Shown here piece by piece: positions 17,201 to 25,601 of a DNA stretch of 64,000 bases (its first letter is position 1; each line of letters opens with the position of its first letter). The position numbers and the translations under genes are program-made. The notes under the pieces were generated by a model. That model ran no database searches. It was not told where the DNA came from and saw nothing but the letters and a program-made list of their open reading frames with translations. Source of the DNA: Chryseobacterium sp. G0162 (GTDB lineage: Bacteria > Bacteroidota > Bacteroidia > Flavobacteriales > Weeksellaceae); NCBI RefSeq assembly GCF_003815715.1, contig NZ_CP033922.1, forward strand, positions 4,884,001-4,948,000, written 5' to 3'.

Positions 17201-17867
17201 CCTTATTACCATCTTCATCGGTCACTGTATTTTTATACAAAGTCCCGGCTTTGTAAAAACCATTTGATACATAATCTGTATTTTCTGTAGAAAGACTTAA
17301 GGCTGGAGTACCTACTGCTACCCCTGAAACATTAGTCCATGAGGTATTAACTATAAATTTTCTGACTTCTGAGCTGAGATTGGATTCATATTGATATTGT
17401 ATGGTTTTTCCCGATCCCATCTTCCATGGATCTCCTGGAGCGGCTTGTTCCTGAAGCCTTTGAAGAGGCGAATTTTCTACTTTCTTCTCTGCATAATAAT
17501 TTGAAGCGGCTCCATAGACAGAAACAGCTCCCGTCATATCAGGAGAGGTAAACAATCCCCCATTCTGAGTAGTCTGCTGAGGTAATGGAAGCAAATTTTT
17601 AAGCTGTCTTCCCAAAGCATCATATTCTACAGGAATTACAATATCTTTTCCTGAAGGTGTAGCTTTAATAGCGATATTCTGTTTAGATCTTCCCAGACCA
17701 TCGAGATAATTAACCTGTTGTACCTGTTTTGCGGTATTGCTGGAAGATACTACAGGCTCTAAATACGTCCTGCTATATACATAATTTTCTGTCTGTGTAA
17801 GATCCTGACCTTGCAGCGATAATGACCCTACCAGAAAAAGTGTTTTTAAGAGCAAATATTTTTTCAT
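14271..17867 (-). CDS. Rhs protein with barnase-like C-terminal toxin
   Basis: A 1198-aa secreted polymorphic toxin. Residues 1-20 are a Sec signal (MKKYLLLKTLFLVGSLSLQG). The DUF6443-like N-terminal region has EPVVSSSNTAKQVQQVNYLD; many YD-type repeats follow to about 850, then the Rhs-associated core (YYPFGLKHEGYN, FLGQELQENGFYDLGARFY, DPLSGKTLDPYGYAYQNP, FADPTG at about 937). After a variable linker, residues about 1100-1198 are the toxin: GALEWQI, SSRIV and WGLVINHDYNKI place E1150, R1166 and H1181 in the order and spacing of barnase E73, R87 and H102. A ribonuclease is therefore predicted. The barstar-like partner gene overlaps the 3' end. Confidence 0.85.
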   Translation of the reverse strand: MKKYLLLKTLFLVGSLSLQGQDLTQTENYVYSRTYLEPVVSSSNTAKQVQQVNYLDGLGRSKQNIAIKATPSGKDIVIPVEYDALGRQLKNLLPLPQQTTQNGGLFTSPDMTGAVSVYGAASNYYAEKKVENSPLQRLQEQAAPGDPWKMGSGKTIQYQYESNLSSEVRKFIVNTSWTNVSGVAVGTPALSLSTENTDYVSNGFYKAGTLYKNTVTDEDGNKATKFTNGKGQVILIRKNDGTQNIDTYYAYNEYGQEAFVIPPLAVKAVETSGNTITSTILDNLCYQYRYDNQDRLVEKKFPGKGWEFMVYDQQDRLVLIQDANLRTTANNFGSKGWMFTKYDQFNRIVYTGFFANTATRQVMQNALNSMTSQNIENRADRSPIVQNGENIYYTKSAFPTGSMTILSVSYYDSYPPGINTPARPDNILGQNTLVPSPTAMTVNGVTTSRSSSGLPTATYVRNIEDTGWTKDYFWYDTKGRQIGSHSINYLGGYTKTETELDFTGLAKQIKTHHKRLAGDAEKIITETFEYDNQSRLLTHNHKVGNQDEEPLAINTYNSIGQLINKKVGLDDDGNPLQSVDYAYNIRGWLTGINDPMNLGQDLFAMKIKYQNPEDTDYGIAKYNGNISEVDWKTSYGDGIYRRYTYKYDKLNRLTDGIYLTPYLASSTHNHFYDEKMSYDINGNIKTMDRFSKTPSGVGSASQIDELKYDYDASGYSNKMIRITDNSANSSGYPIGGNLISYDDNGNMISMLDKGISSIQYNYLNLPRLTVAPQGNTSYIYRADGTKVKKLFGTKATDYLDGFQYESGILKFFPMAEGFYNAERNEYVYQYKDLLGNARFSYSKADGGGIMIQEESNYYPFGLKHEGYNSSSFLTEFGTNYNYKFLGQELQENGFYDLGARFYVPELGIFGQHDPLSGKTLDPYGYAYQNPIFFADPTGLEGDPVPGSSGTGNPQSIGTATSPIDVGEIVLNAPIRAMANSNLPSCSYCYTGSGVSGVKGGLQNIGILPLPLSHEEALRRVSMPVLHNGSAQMMDSVWDILGILAANTEPENREAALGLAAIAIITSGGRAAPGIIKAESSIVKTEIKTLSRTKMSNIWGAGPLRIDPKNLPKNVTNDFTEILAGRGVPRLDDFGLQRTVQRNSKWNGALEWQIKDVPGTVGLNSSRIVQHPDGKWGLVINHDYNKIIQIPTSSAVKWK
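14967..15316 (-). repeat. Direct repeat copy B, inside the intact Rhs gene
   Basis: Part of the Rhs gene encoding the end of the core domain and the start of the linker. It is about 96% identical by eye to 12386-12734. The intact frame here contains the AAAGGATCG that is shortened by one A in the other copy. Confidence 0.9.
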
Positions 17868-17875
17868 GATTTGTG

Positions 17876-20800
17876 TTAGTTTTTGTAGTTGTATTTTAAT
17901 TCTTTCAGAATATTGTTATTCGCATCTACTACAGATTGCAGCCTGCCTGCTGTATCATATTTATAGAACTCCCTAAGCCCTGTAGACGGAGTAATACTTG
18001 TTACTCCAATAAGCGGATCATAGGTATAGGTGGTAATACTGGCATTCTCAAAAGCAGGCTGGTTTCTATAGTCATCCAAAGCTTTCATTAATACCTTCTC
18101 TTTGTCTGCATCTGTATCCTCATTAGATTTTGCAATAATATCTGCAGCCAGGCTCATCGCTTTATCATAAGTAATACCTTCTATCTTGGCAATCGGAAGA
18201 CTGTTGTTATACCCATATATAATAGCTGTAGGAGTACTTCCTTTTGTAGTATATTGAAGCATATTTCCGTAAGCATCATATTGGTTATAATCAATGGTAT
18301 TTTTAGCAGAGGATGGATTGTCCTTATCAAATTTCTGAGTAGCTACTGGTAAGATCATGTTATTAGTAGCAGCATTTTTAGCATATACTGTCTGACTTTT
18401 GGATATTACCTTTCCGTTCTCTTTTCCTTCTGTCTGTATTGGGATGCCTACCATATTGGCAGCGATCATATCGGTATGGTTTTGATCTGTAGCATACCGG
18501 AAATTGGCTTCCGCTTCTGAACCGTCAAAAGAAAGACTTTGGGTTTTAATTAGGTTAACGGGTTTATTAATATCACTTGCTGAATAGATATTATTTGTTT
18601 CCGAAGTAAGGATATTATTAAGATACGTTTTATTGTTTGCCTTGGTCAATAGCCATTTACCGGATTCTACCACATAAAAATTATTAATTCTGCTGAAAGT
18701 CTGACTATTTAATTCAAAGAAAGCAAATGACGTGGAAAGTGCCAGGCTATAAGGGGAAGCAGGAAGATGATCTGAAGACAAAGGATTTTTCAGCAGCATG
18801 TTTTCATACTCGTAGTTTTTTTCCTGAAGCAGTTCCCCGCCCTCGGAATATGATTTTTCATTCAGTATATTCCTGTTCAGAAACTGATAAGGGTTCCAGC
18901 CCATATCGGGAACTGTGATATCTAAATTACCCCCAATTGCAGGAAACTGATACATCTTTTTACCTTTTCCTAATGTATTTTCAGTGACATACTCATAAGA
19001 AACCACATCTCTTCCCGAAAGACTTGAATTAATAGATTGATCTGCACTTAAAGCATAATTGCTGCACATAATTGTCTGGTTAGAACCCGTAGGTTTTGTT
19101 ACACTATAATGGGTTTTTAAAAATTCTAACGGCGATGCGATACTCCCTGAAGACTGAGTACTTAAGTTGCCCGGCTTATTATATTCAAAAGTCCTTTTGG
19201 TATAATTGGTCTGGCCATCGAAGTCATTAATGCTTTTTATTCTTAACCCTCCAACAACAGCGTTTTGATTAATCGTAGTTTTGAACACTCTTTTTCGTGA
19301 AATAGAAAAAGACACTGAGCAACCTGCTTCCGGATCATTGGACTGTAACATCACTCTCAGTCTTTTTTTGTAAGAAGGATTATGGGAACCAGGAGTTTCC
19401 AAAATAGGTCCATGAACATCATTCCTAAACTGCGCTATTCTTTTCCAGCTCCCTGTTGGCTGTTGTTCTTCTAAATAGCCATTTCCGTTAGTAACCTGTA
19501 TAGATCCGGGTCCTCCGGGAATATTATTAGCACAACTGTTTGTCCAATCTACAAGAAAATTCATGGTTTCTCCTGGTACATTTGTAGCTTCGTTAAGGTA
19601 AAATTCAGGTCCTGTTTCTTCGGCATAACCTGCACCTGGGTTCAAGACCCCAATTACATTTGATTTTGGAATTATTTCCTCCTGTGGAACAATCAGTGTC
19701 TGCCAGACATTGTTATTTTCATAAGTAAATGAAGACGATCCTTTGGTAGGGTACTGTATTTTTTTTAGTATGTAAGCCTGTGAATATTGAGGATTTACAT
19801 TACGATTTCCGCCTTGTGTATAATTTCTGTTGAAATACTGCATATTGGGAATGAGTCCATAATTACTTTGACCATTATAATAACCCCATATATCTTGGGA
19901 AAAACTTCCCAAAGACGGTTTACCACTTTCATCATATTCGAAGGAATATTCTGTATTATCCAATAGATTTTTCACCTTATTCAATTTCAGCCTGAAATTT
20001 TTATAAGGTTGATCTCCACCATAAGTCTCAAAATAAGTATGTTCAAGAGACATTTTTTTTATGATTCTGTCTTTGTACGTCCCTATAATTTCACTAAGTA
20101 CAAAAGTATTGTCCGTCGCTCCGTCCAGATCTTTTCTTCCTTGTATTCCCTGAATAGTATTTGCATAATTGAAAGTAAGCTTCTCATCATTATGAACAAT
20201 CTCAGTAAGTAAAGCATCTATGTACATATTATTGGTTGTCGAATGCTGACTCTTTCTGGAATTTGCACAATTTGCATTATTCTGTTCCACAGGAATATAA
20301 ACATCTGTAAAACTGTGCGTAATATTCCTATATAGCATTCTTTTTCCATAATTAAAACTTACTTCCTCATTATTAGGAAATTTGATTTTTCCAAGAATAA
20401 ATGATGAGGTATAGGATTCTCCAAGGCTACCTGTGGTAATAGTACTGGTTGAGTTTCCCTTTGATAATGTATAGATAACCCCTTTAGAATCTATAATCGT
20501 AAATTTATTATCCGCATAGGAAATTTTTACATCCTCATAAGGAATAGTCCGGAAATTCCCGTTTGCATCTTTGATAAATGAGCCGGAAACAGTGGGTAGA
20601 TTATAATGATAAATATCGGGTTGAGAATCCATAACCCCCTCCTTTATACTTGACATTTTTTGGAAAACATCTGGTGGGAAAGTGTTTAAATCCCCAGTTG
20701 CATAATCCCCTGGCTGTTGAGGAAACCATACTCCGTTTTCAAGATCATCTTTTCCATGCATTTCTACTGAAATACCATTCGGAATGGCTAAAGACCAGCC

Positions 20801-21091
20801 TAATCCTGCCACTCCCGAGGTTTCATCTACTTTTATCCCTCCTGTATTATAGGTTAAACTAATAGGAATGCTCACTCCGTACCGTGTTTTGATTTCATAT
20901 AAAGGAACGGAAACATTCAGCTTTCCTGTTCTGTAATCTACCGGAAAGTCCCCAGCCTTAAACATGCTGTACGTTTCGGGAGTAGTAGGAAATATCTTTT
21001 GAATATCATTTTTTGTTCCGGGATCTATGGAAGCTTGCCCTAATATCATAATGCCTGACAATGCAGATGCCAGAAGTATTACTTTTTTCAT
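17876..21091 (-). CDS. YD-repeat (Rhs-like) secreted protein without toxin end
   Basis: A 1071-aa protein with signal peptide MKKVILLASALSGIMILGQA. The N-terminal third holds the conserved PVDYRTGKLNVSVPLYEIKT and GVAGLGWSLAIPNGISVE of Bacteroidota YD-repeat/SpvB-like proteins; the C-terminus has YD repeats such as ITTYTYDPLIGVTSITPSTG and KYDTAGRLQSVVDANNN. It ends in KELKYNYKN directly after the repeats, without Rhs core or variable toxin tail. It lies 13 bp after the T9SS gene and 8 bp before the Rhs gene, on the same transcript. A role as shell or scaffold partner of the toxin-bearing Rhs protein is possible, by analogy with TcB/TcC cocoons (inference). Confidence 0.82.
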   Translation of the reverse strand: MKKVILLASALSGIMILGQASIDPGTKNDIQKIFPTTPETYSMFKAGDFPVDYRTGKLNVSVPLYEIKTRYGVSIPISLTYNTGGIKVDETSGVAGLGWSLAIPNGISVEMHGKDDLENGVWFPQQPGDYATGDLNTFPPDVFQKMSSIKEGVMDSQPDIYHYNLPTVSGSFIKDANGNFRTIPYEDVKISYADNKFTIIDSKGVIYTLSKGNSTSTITTGSLGESYTSSFILGKIKFPNNEEVSFNYGKRMLYRNITHSFTDVYIPVEQNNANCANSRKSQHSTTNNMYIDALLTEIVHNDEKLTFNYANTIQGIQGRKDLDGATDNTFVLSEIIGTYKDRIIKKMSLEHTYFETYGGDQPYKNFRLKLNKVKNLLDNTEYSFEYDESGKPSLGSFSQDIWGYYNGQSNYGLIPNMQYFNRNYTQGGNRNVNPQYSQAYILKKIQYPTKGSSSFTYENNNVWQTLIVPQEEIIPKSNVIGVLNPGAGYAEETGPEFYLNEATNVPGETMNFLVDWTNSCANNIPGGPGSIQVTNGNGYLEEQQPTGSWKRIAQFRNDVHGPILETPGSHNPSYKKRLRVMLQSNDPEAGCSVSFSISRKRVFKTTINQNAVVGGLRIKSINDFDGQTNYTKRTFEYNKPGNLSTQSSGSIASPLEFLKTHYSVTKPTGSNQTIMCSNYALSADQSINSSLSGRDVVSYEYVTENTLGKGKKMYQFPAIGGNLDITVPDMGWNPYQFLNRNILNEKSYSEGGELLQEKNYEYENMLLKNPLSSDHLPASPYSLALSTSFAFFELNSQTFSRINNFYVVESGKWLLTKANNKTYLNNILTSETNNIYSASDINKPVNLIKTQSLSFDGSEAEANFRYATDQNHTDMIAANMVGIPIQTEGKENGKVISKSQTVYAKNAATNNMILPVATQKFDKDNPSSAKNTIDYNQYDAYGNMLQYTTKGSTPTAIIYGYNNSLPIAKIEGITYDKAMSLAADIIAKSNEDTDADKEKVLMKALDDYRNQPAFENASITTYTYDPLIGVTSITPSTGLREFYKYDTAGRLQSVVDANNNILKELKYNYKN

Positions 21092-21104
21092 GATTAATGT
21101 TTTT

Positions 21105-22742
21105 TTATTTCTTAATCAGCTTTGCATTCGCTGTTTTGTTATTATCTGTTTTTATGGTTACTAAGTAAGCGCCTTGTACCAAAGCCTGGGTATTCATCTT
21201 GGTCACTCTGTTTTTGGTTTTGAAGTTCTGAAGCTGTCTTCCGCTCATATCATACAGCATAATATCTGCTTCTTTGAAATCAAAACCGATTTCTACATAG
21301 GCATAGTCTGATACCGGATTCGGGTAGATCTTAATATCATATTTGGCAATCAAATCACTTACCTGCTTGTCTCCAAGCTTTACAATCTTCCAGTTTTCTT
21401 TTCCCAGTTCTTTGGCACTGGTCCCAGCTAATACAATAGAACCATCTCTGTTTAATTTCAAATCTGAAAGCCGCTCTTCTTTTTGTCTGGATTCTCCTGT
21501 TATATGTTTTCTCCATTGTTCATTCCCGTTGCTGTCTAAATAAAGCATCCAGAAGGTTTCATCATCTTTTTCGATTCTTCCCTCGGCCTGGGTATAACCG
21601 CCTAATAAAATTCCTTTGGTGATGTCTTGATTCTTGGCTCTCGTATCTTGACTCTGTATTACACTCATTCCCATCAGAATATCACGGTTTTTAAAATTGT
21701 AGGACTTTTGCCACTGCTCATCACCTCTTTCATTCAATGCAATCAGCCATAGATCTGTACCTTCCTGGGTACCTACTGTTTTGTTTCCTGATCGTTCTGA
21801 TCGGGATTCACCACCAATAACATAACCGCTTGATGTTAATGCCAAGGTTCTGATATGGTCGTCTCCCTTACCTCCAAAGTTCTTTTCCCATTCTACTTTT
21901 CCGTTTTTATCCAGTTTGACAATCCAGTAGTCGCCTTCGCCGAAGTTGCTGCTGGCTTTTGGCCTTTGGCTAATGGCTGTTGGACTAACAGATTGTTCAC
22001 CTAAAGACTTCTCTTCGCGGGTTCTAGCTCCTGAACCCATATCACGAACCTCGGAACTTCTTGAATATATTCCTAATAAAGCTCCACCGTCCTTCGTTGG
22101 AATCATTTTTTCGACTTCGTCTAAGCCTTTTCCGCCTAATATCAATTGAGAAAGTTCTTTACCCTCTTTGTCGAGTCTGGTTATCCAGACATCTTTAGAA
22201 CCATAGCCTTTGGAAGAGTTCTGGACATTTCCGGCGACAAAAAAGCCTAAGTCTGTCGTTTGAATAACAGATTTAGCTTCCTCATCAGAAGAAGTACCCA
22301 ATGTTTTCTGCCATAATTCATCACCGAATTCATTGATCCGGATGAGCCAGATATCGGAACCACCTTTGGAATCATCTTTCTTATCGAGTCCTTTTCCTGA
22401 ATAAGAAGTTCCGGCTAAGAGAAATCCTCCATCCTGAGTGCTTACTGTTGCGGATAAATAATCATGATTTTGTCCTGAGAAATACTTTTCCCAAGCCTGT
22501 TCTCCCTGCTGATTCAGCTTCACCAGATGGAAATCATAGCCGTTGTTTTGTTTATTGCCTTGTTGGAGTTTGCCGCTCTGTATAGAGCTTCCTGTAATAA
22601 GATACTGCTGATCGATGGTCGTAGTCACCTGACTTAGGAAATCCTGGGTAGTGGATTGGATGTCTTTCTGCCAGAGTACTTCCTGAGCAGACATACCCAG
22701 AACCGTGCATACAGTACATGCACCGAGATAAATTTTTTTCAT
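21105..22742 (-). CDS. T9SS-sorted beta-propeller-like protein, first gene of the Rhs operon
   Basis: A 545-aa exported protein. The frame is open to 22838, but the signal peptide MKKIYLGACTVCTVLGMSAQ begins at the ATG at 22742, so that is the start. The body has about six repeats of the type LWQKTLGTSSDEEAKSVIQT with an aspartate-glycine-glycine centre (QDGGFLLAG, KDGGALLG), as in delta-60/propeller proteins. The C-terminal ~75 residues are a type A T9SS sorting domain: IKIYPNPVSDYAYVEIG, ADIMLYDMSGRQLQ, GAYLVTIKT, ending NAKLIKK. Being first in the operon, it may serve as the surface-anchored or secreted partner of the two YD-repeat proteins. A promoter is suggested at 22788-22815. Confidence 0.82.
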   Translation of the reverse strand: MKKIYLGACTVCTVLGMSAQEVLWQKDIQSTTQDFLSQVTTTIDQQYLITGSSIQSGKLQQGNKQNNGYDFHLVKLNQQGEQAWEKYFSGQNHDYLSATVSTQDGGFLLAGTSYSGKGLDKKDDSKGGSDIWLIRINEFGDELWQKTLGTSSDEEAKSVIQTTDLGFFVAGNVQNSSKGYGSKDVWITRLDKEGKELSQLILGGKGLDEVEKMIPTKDGGALLGIYSRSSEVRDMGSGARTREEKSLGEQSVSPTAISQRPKASSNFGEGDYWIVKLDKNGKVEWEKNFGGKGDDHIRTLALTSSGYVIGGESRSERSGNKTVGTQEGTDLWLIALNERGDEQWQKSYNFKNRDILMGMSVIQSQDTRAKNQDITKGILLGGYTQAEGRIEKDDETFWMLYLDSNGNEQWRKHITGESRQKEERLSDLKLNRDGSIVLAGTSAKELGKENWKIVKLGDKQVSDLIAKYDIKIYPNPVSDYAYVEIGFDFKEADIMLYDMSGRQLQNFKTKNRVTKMNTQALVQGAYLVTIKTDNNKTANAKLIKK

Positions 22743-22787
22743 TCCCGTGTTGTTTTTGAGTTTAATGATTAGGTTTTTAAATTCGCG

Positions 22788-22815
22788 CAAATTTAACTTT
22801 TTTTCGTTAATACAA
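22788..22815 (-). promoter_or_regulatory. Putative promoter of the Rhs operon
   Basis: On the minus strand TAAATTTG (22795-22788) fits TAnnTTTG, and a TTG lies 17 bp upstream (22815-22813). The transcript would begin near 22781, about 40 nt before the chosen start. Farther upstream is a small palindrome, CGACAG-AAG-CTGTCG (22917-22931), a possible regulator site. Confidence 0.45.
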
Positions 22816-23022
22816 ATCATATCCATGTGATTTAACACTAAATATTTGTAATGAATTACCGAATTTCATTACATTTTAATGATCCTACATGATTTTACAA
22901 ATCTACTACAGTACTGCGACAGAAGCTGTCGTAAAATATAAAGAGTACACTTAAATAATATTATTTATAGCTAAGATTTTAACGATTCCTAGCGTAGAGT
23001 AATATTCATCATAACATAAAAG

Positions 23023-23046
23023 ATGGACTTAAAAAATTAAGCCCAT
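23023..23046 (-). terminator. Candidate terminator after the M43 protease region
   Basis: A 10-bp stem (ATGGACTTAA / TTAAGCCCAT, one G-U pair in the minus-strand transcript) closes a 4-nt loop and is followed by T-rich sequence on the minus strand. It lies about 190 bp past the protease stop, beyond the gene remnant. Confidence 0.5.
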
Positions 23047-23111
23047 CATCTATTCAACAAGTGAATAACTAATATATCAATACTAAATTATTTTATTAAT
23101 TGCATCTGTTT

Positions 23112-23232
23112 AAAAAGCTTTAAGCCAGTTTGTAACCGCTGTGAAGTAGTAATCAGGAGGCTGGTGGCCAAGAAGGGTTCCATTTCCAGAATACTGCACA
23201 CCTTCAATATTGTATTGATATAGCGTTTGATC
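23112..23232 (-). pseudogene. 3' remnant of an unidentified gene
   Basis: Directly after the TAG stop of the protease gene, the same frame stays open for about 40 codons: DQTLYQYNIEGVQYSGNGTL, then LGHQPPDYYFTAVTNWLKAF and a stop. The composition (aromatic, Pro-Pro, no low-complexity) looks like a true C-terminus. It has no start of its own, so it is probably the tail of a gene lost by deletion. I cannot name the family. The frame match with the protease may be chance. Confidence 0.4.
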
Positions 23233-25389
23233 CTATTTTTTAATGAATTTTTGGGAAGATTTCCCTAAAGAAGTTTCAATATCAATTAGATAAGTTCCGC
23301 CTAGGAAGTGTTTAACATCAACCTTATCCCCAATAACTTTAGCATTCATTTTTCTTCCAGACATGTCGTAAACAGAAATTGATTTAATTTTCCCATTTGT
23401 TTTAATATTCAATACATCAGAAACTGGATTCGGATAAATGGAAGTTTCTGAGTTTGTTGTATCAACGTCTGAAGTGGATAATGATGATAATGGTAATGCA
23501 CAAGGCGTTGTAATACTGCCATTTGGTTGTGTATTATAGGCAAAGTCAGTTACAGAATAACCAGAACCATTGGCTCCAACATTCAGTTTGAAATAGCCGT
23601 TAATATTGTAGCCTTCGAATTGGTTTCTAAAACCAACATAAGCTGTTTGGCCAGACCAAGTAGTGTATGTAGGGGTATATACGTCAAGTTGTCCAGGAGT
23701 ACCCGTTGGATAACCTATATTATTTGCATTACTTATAGTGGTGCAAGACGGAATTAAACTAATATTTCTTGTCCCTACCCCACATACTAATCCTTTCCAA
23801 TAGGTTTCCAATTTTAATTGATTGGCTCCATAGTACCAAGCACCATACCCTGCATCATCACTAAGCTCCGGGTTAATGATAAAATATTTCCAGGGTGCTC
23901 CGGAGTTGGTTGTTACTGTTGTTGGTGTTGGATTGGCATAACTTTCCAGAGGAGTTCCTGTAACTATTTTATAAGGATCTTTGTAAGAAAAAGTTAATGC
24001 CAAAGATGTTGTTGATCCTAATGAAGTTACGCCTCCTGTTATAGCCGGATTTAGAAACGTAATGGATGAATTCAGAACCTGACTTTTAGGATGACTGGTT
24101 GCCGCACCATTTATGGTAAGTGTAGCAGTAGTAGGGCTTGTAACGGCTATAGTTGCTGTTTGTCCTGCTGGTAATGAAGAATTGAAATGTGTTCCTGCAC
24201 TAAGAGTTGTTCCATTCGATACGGCAAATGTTGCTCCGTTTAGCGTAATCGTTGATTTAGGGGCAGATGCTACTGTTCCATCTAATGACACGGCTCCATT
24301 ATTGTTTAAGTTCTCTGTAAAGGTACTGTTGCTAAGAGTTAACTTAGGTGGCGTATTGGCAACTCCGGTTGCTGCTAAGTTAGCAGGCTGCCATAAATTT
24401 ATTCTTGACGGGTGATTTAATGCGGCTAACATTCTGTTAACTTGTCCATTGGTAAACATTTTATAACAACCAGCGGAACCGTTGTATCCCATATAGTTTT
24501 CAACGTTCACTCTTTGTCCAAGACAATTGTTTCCAGTTGTACATCCTAATCCGGAAGAATTATTTTCTACAGGGGTGTCAGCAACTCCGTCACCATCATT
24601 ACTAGGGTTCGCCGTTGAACAAAGAACATTGAACGTGTGTTGAAGATTTAGCCAATGCCCGAATTCGTGAGTGAATGTATCAGAAAACTCGTTTGAAGCC
24701 ACAGTTCCTGCAGCATCATATATATAACGGCCATTATAAACAACTCTTGCTGTATTTACTGAAGACATGTATGAATCCGGATACCAGGCAACTCCTGATT
24801 GATATAAATCTTTATCAGCATATAGATCATTTTGTATATACACATTCATATACTTTGTATTATCCCATGCATCTGCTCCAATTTGTGCATCATATCCGCC
24901 TCCGTTGCCATATCCACTTTTGAAAGGGTGAAATACCACTCCGCTTGTTGCTTTTCCGGTTGGGTCAATTTTAGCTAAGCGGAATTCAATACTTAATGTG
25001 CCCCTAATCGGCTGGAAGTAAGGGTCTATAGTGTTTGAATCGGTATTGATTCCATTGAAATTTAAGTTGATTTGTTGCAGCAGGTCAACTACTTTTTGGT
25101 AATTTACTTTTACATTACTCTGAGATTCTCCATACACATGAAAAACCACAGGGATGATGTAGGTGGGATTGTTGGCCTTTTTATTCAATGGAGTTTTGTT
25201 TGATTCTATTTTTTTTACAAAATCTTTGGTGAATTTTTCAAATTTTTCATATTCAGCCTTAGATTCAGGGTGCCGTTCAAAATGATTTTTCATCATTTCA
25301 TCTGCTTTACACTCATGAGGTCTATTTTCCTGAGCAAAACCTATTATTGGAAATAGGGAAACAAGTAGTAGTAATTTAAATTTTTTCAT
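23233..25389 (-). CDS. Secreted M43 (cytophagalysin-like) zinc metalloprotease with T9SS tail
   Basis: A 718-aa exported protease. Residues 1-19 are the signal peptide (MKKFKLLLLVSLFPIIGFA); a propeptide follows. The zinc site is HEFGHWLNLQH at 241-251 (H241, H245 and H251 as ligands, E242 catalytic), with a Met-turn in VENYMGYNG, matching the M43 family of PAPP-A and cytophagalysin. The middle part (about 345-460) is Ser/Thr-rich and looks like a beta-sandwich (IPT-like). The C-terminal ~75 residues are a type A T9SS domain: SIYPNPVSDVLNIKTNG, SVYDMSGRKM, GGTYLIDIET, SSQKFIKK. Its neighbour is the hydroxyproline operon, so a role in breaking down collagen-like protein is an attractive inference. 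Confidence 0.88.
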   Translation of the reverse strand: MKKFKLLLLVSLFPIIGFAQENRPHECKADEMMKNHFERHPESKAEYEKFEKFTKDFVKKIESNKTPLNKKANNPTYIIPVVFHVYGESQSNVKVNYQKVVDLLQQINLNFNGINTDSNTIDPYFQPIRGTLSIEFRLAKIDPTGKATSGVVFHPFKSGYGNGGGYDAQIGADAWDNTKYMNVYIQNDLYADKDLYQSGVAWYPDSYMSSVNTARVVYNGRYIYDAAGTVASNEFSDTFTHEFGHWLNLQHTFNVLCSTANPSNDGDGVADTPVENNSSGLGCTTGNNCLGQRVNVENYMGYNGSAGCYKMFTNGQVNRMLAALNHPSRINLWQPANLAATGVANTPPKLTLSNSTFTENLNNNGAVSLDGTVASAPKSTITLNGATFAVSNGTTLSAGTHFNSSLPAGQTATIAVTSPTTATLTINGAATSHPKSQVLNSSITFLNPAITGGVTSLGSTTSLALTFSYKDPYKIVTGTPLESYANPTPTTVTTNSGAPWKYFIINPELSDDAGYGAWYYGANQLKLETYWKGLVCGVGTRNISLIPSCTTISNANNIGYPTGTPGQLDVYTPTYTTWSGQTAYVGFRNQFEGYNINGYFKLNVGANGSGYSVTDFAYNTQPNGSITTPCALPLSSLSTSDVDTTNSETSIYPNPVSDVLNIKTNGKIKSISVYDMSGRKMNAKVIGDKVDVKHFLGGTYLIDIETSLGKSSQKFIKK

Positions 25390-25601
25390 GATTTTTTGGA
25401 TTTGTTTGTTAATAAATTATTTGAATAGTCAATTTTTCTATGCTTTTGTCAACAACTTTACCATCTCCAATGGTTCTGATTCTTCGCTTTCACAGGAATA
25501 GCAAAATAAGAACCCGTTAAAAAATGCAATCTTCATAATAGAATGTATTGCAAGAGTTACTGTTTTCATAAATAATAATTTCGTGGGTTATGTGATGTTT
25601 T

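Noticed and set aside
22743..22838. N-terminal extension of the T9SS protein to 22838
   Set aside because: It would put 32 polar residues before a clear signal peptide and would overlap the predicted promoter at 22788-22815.
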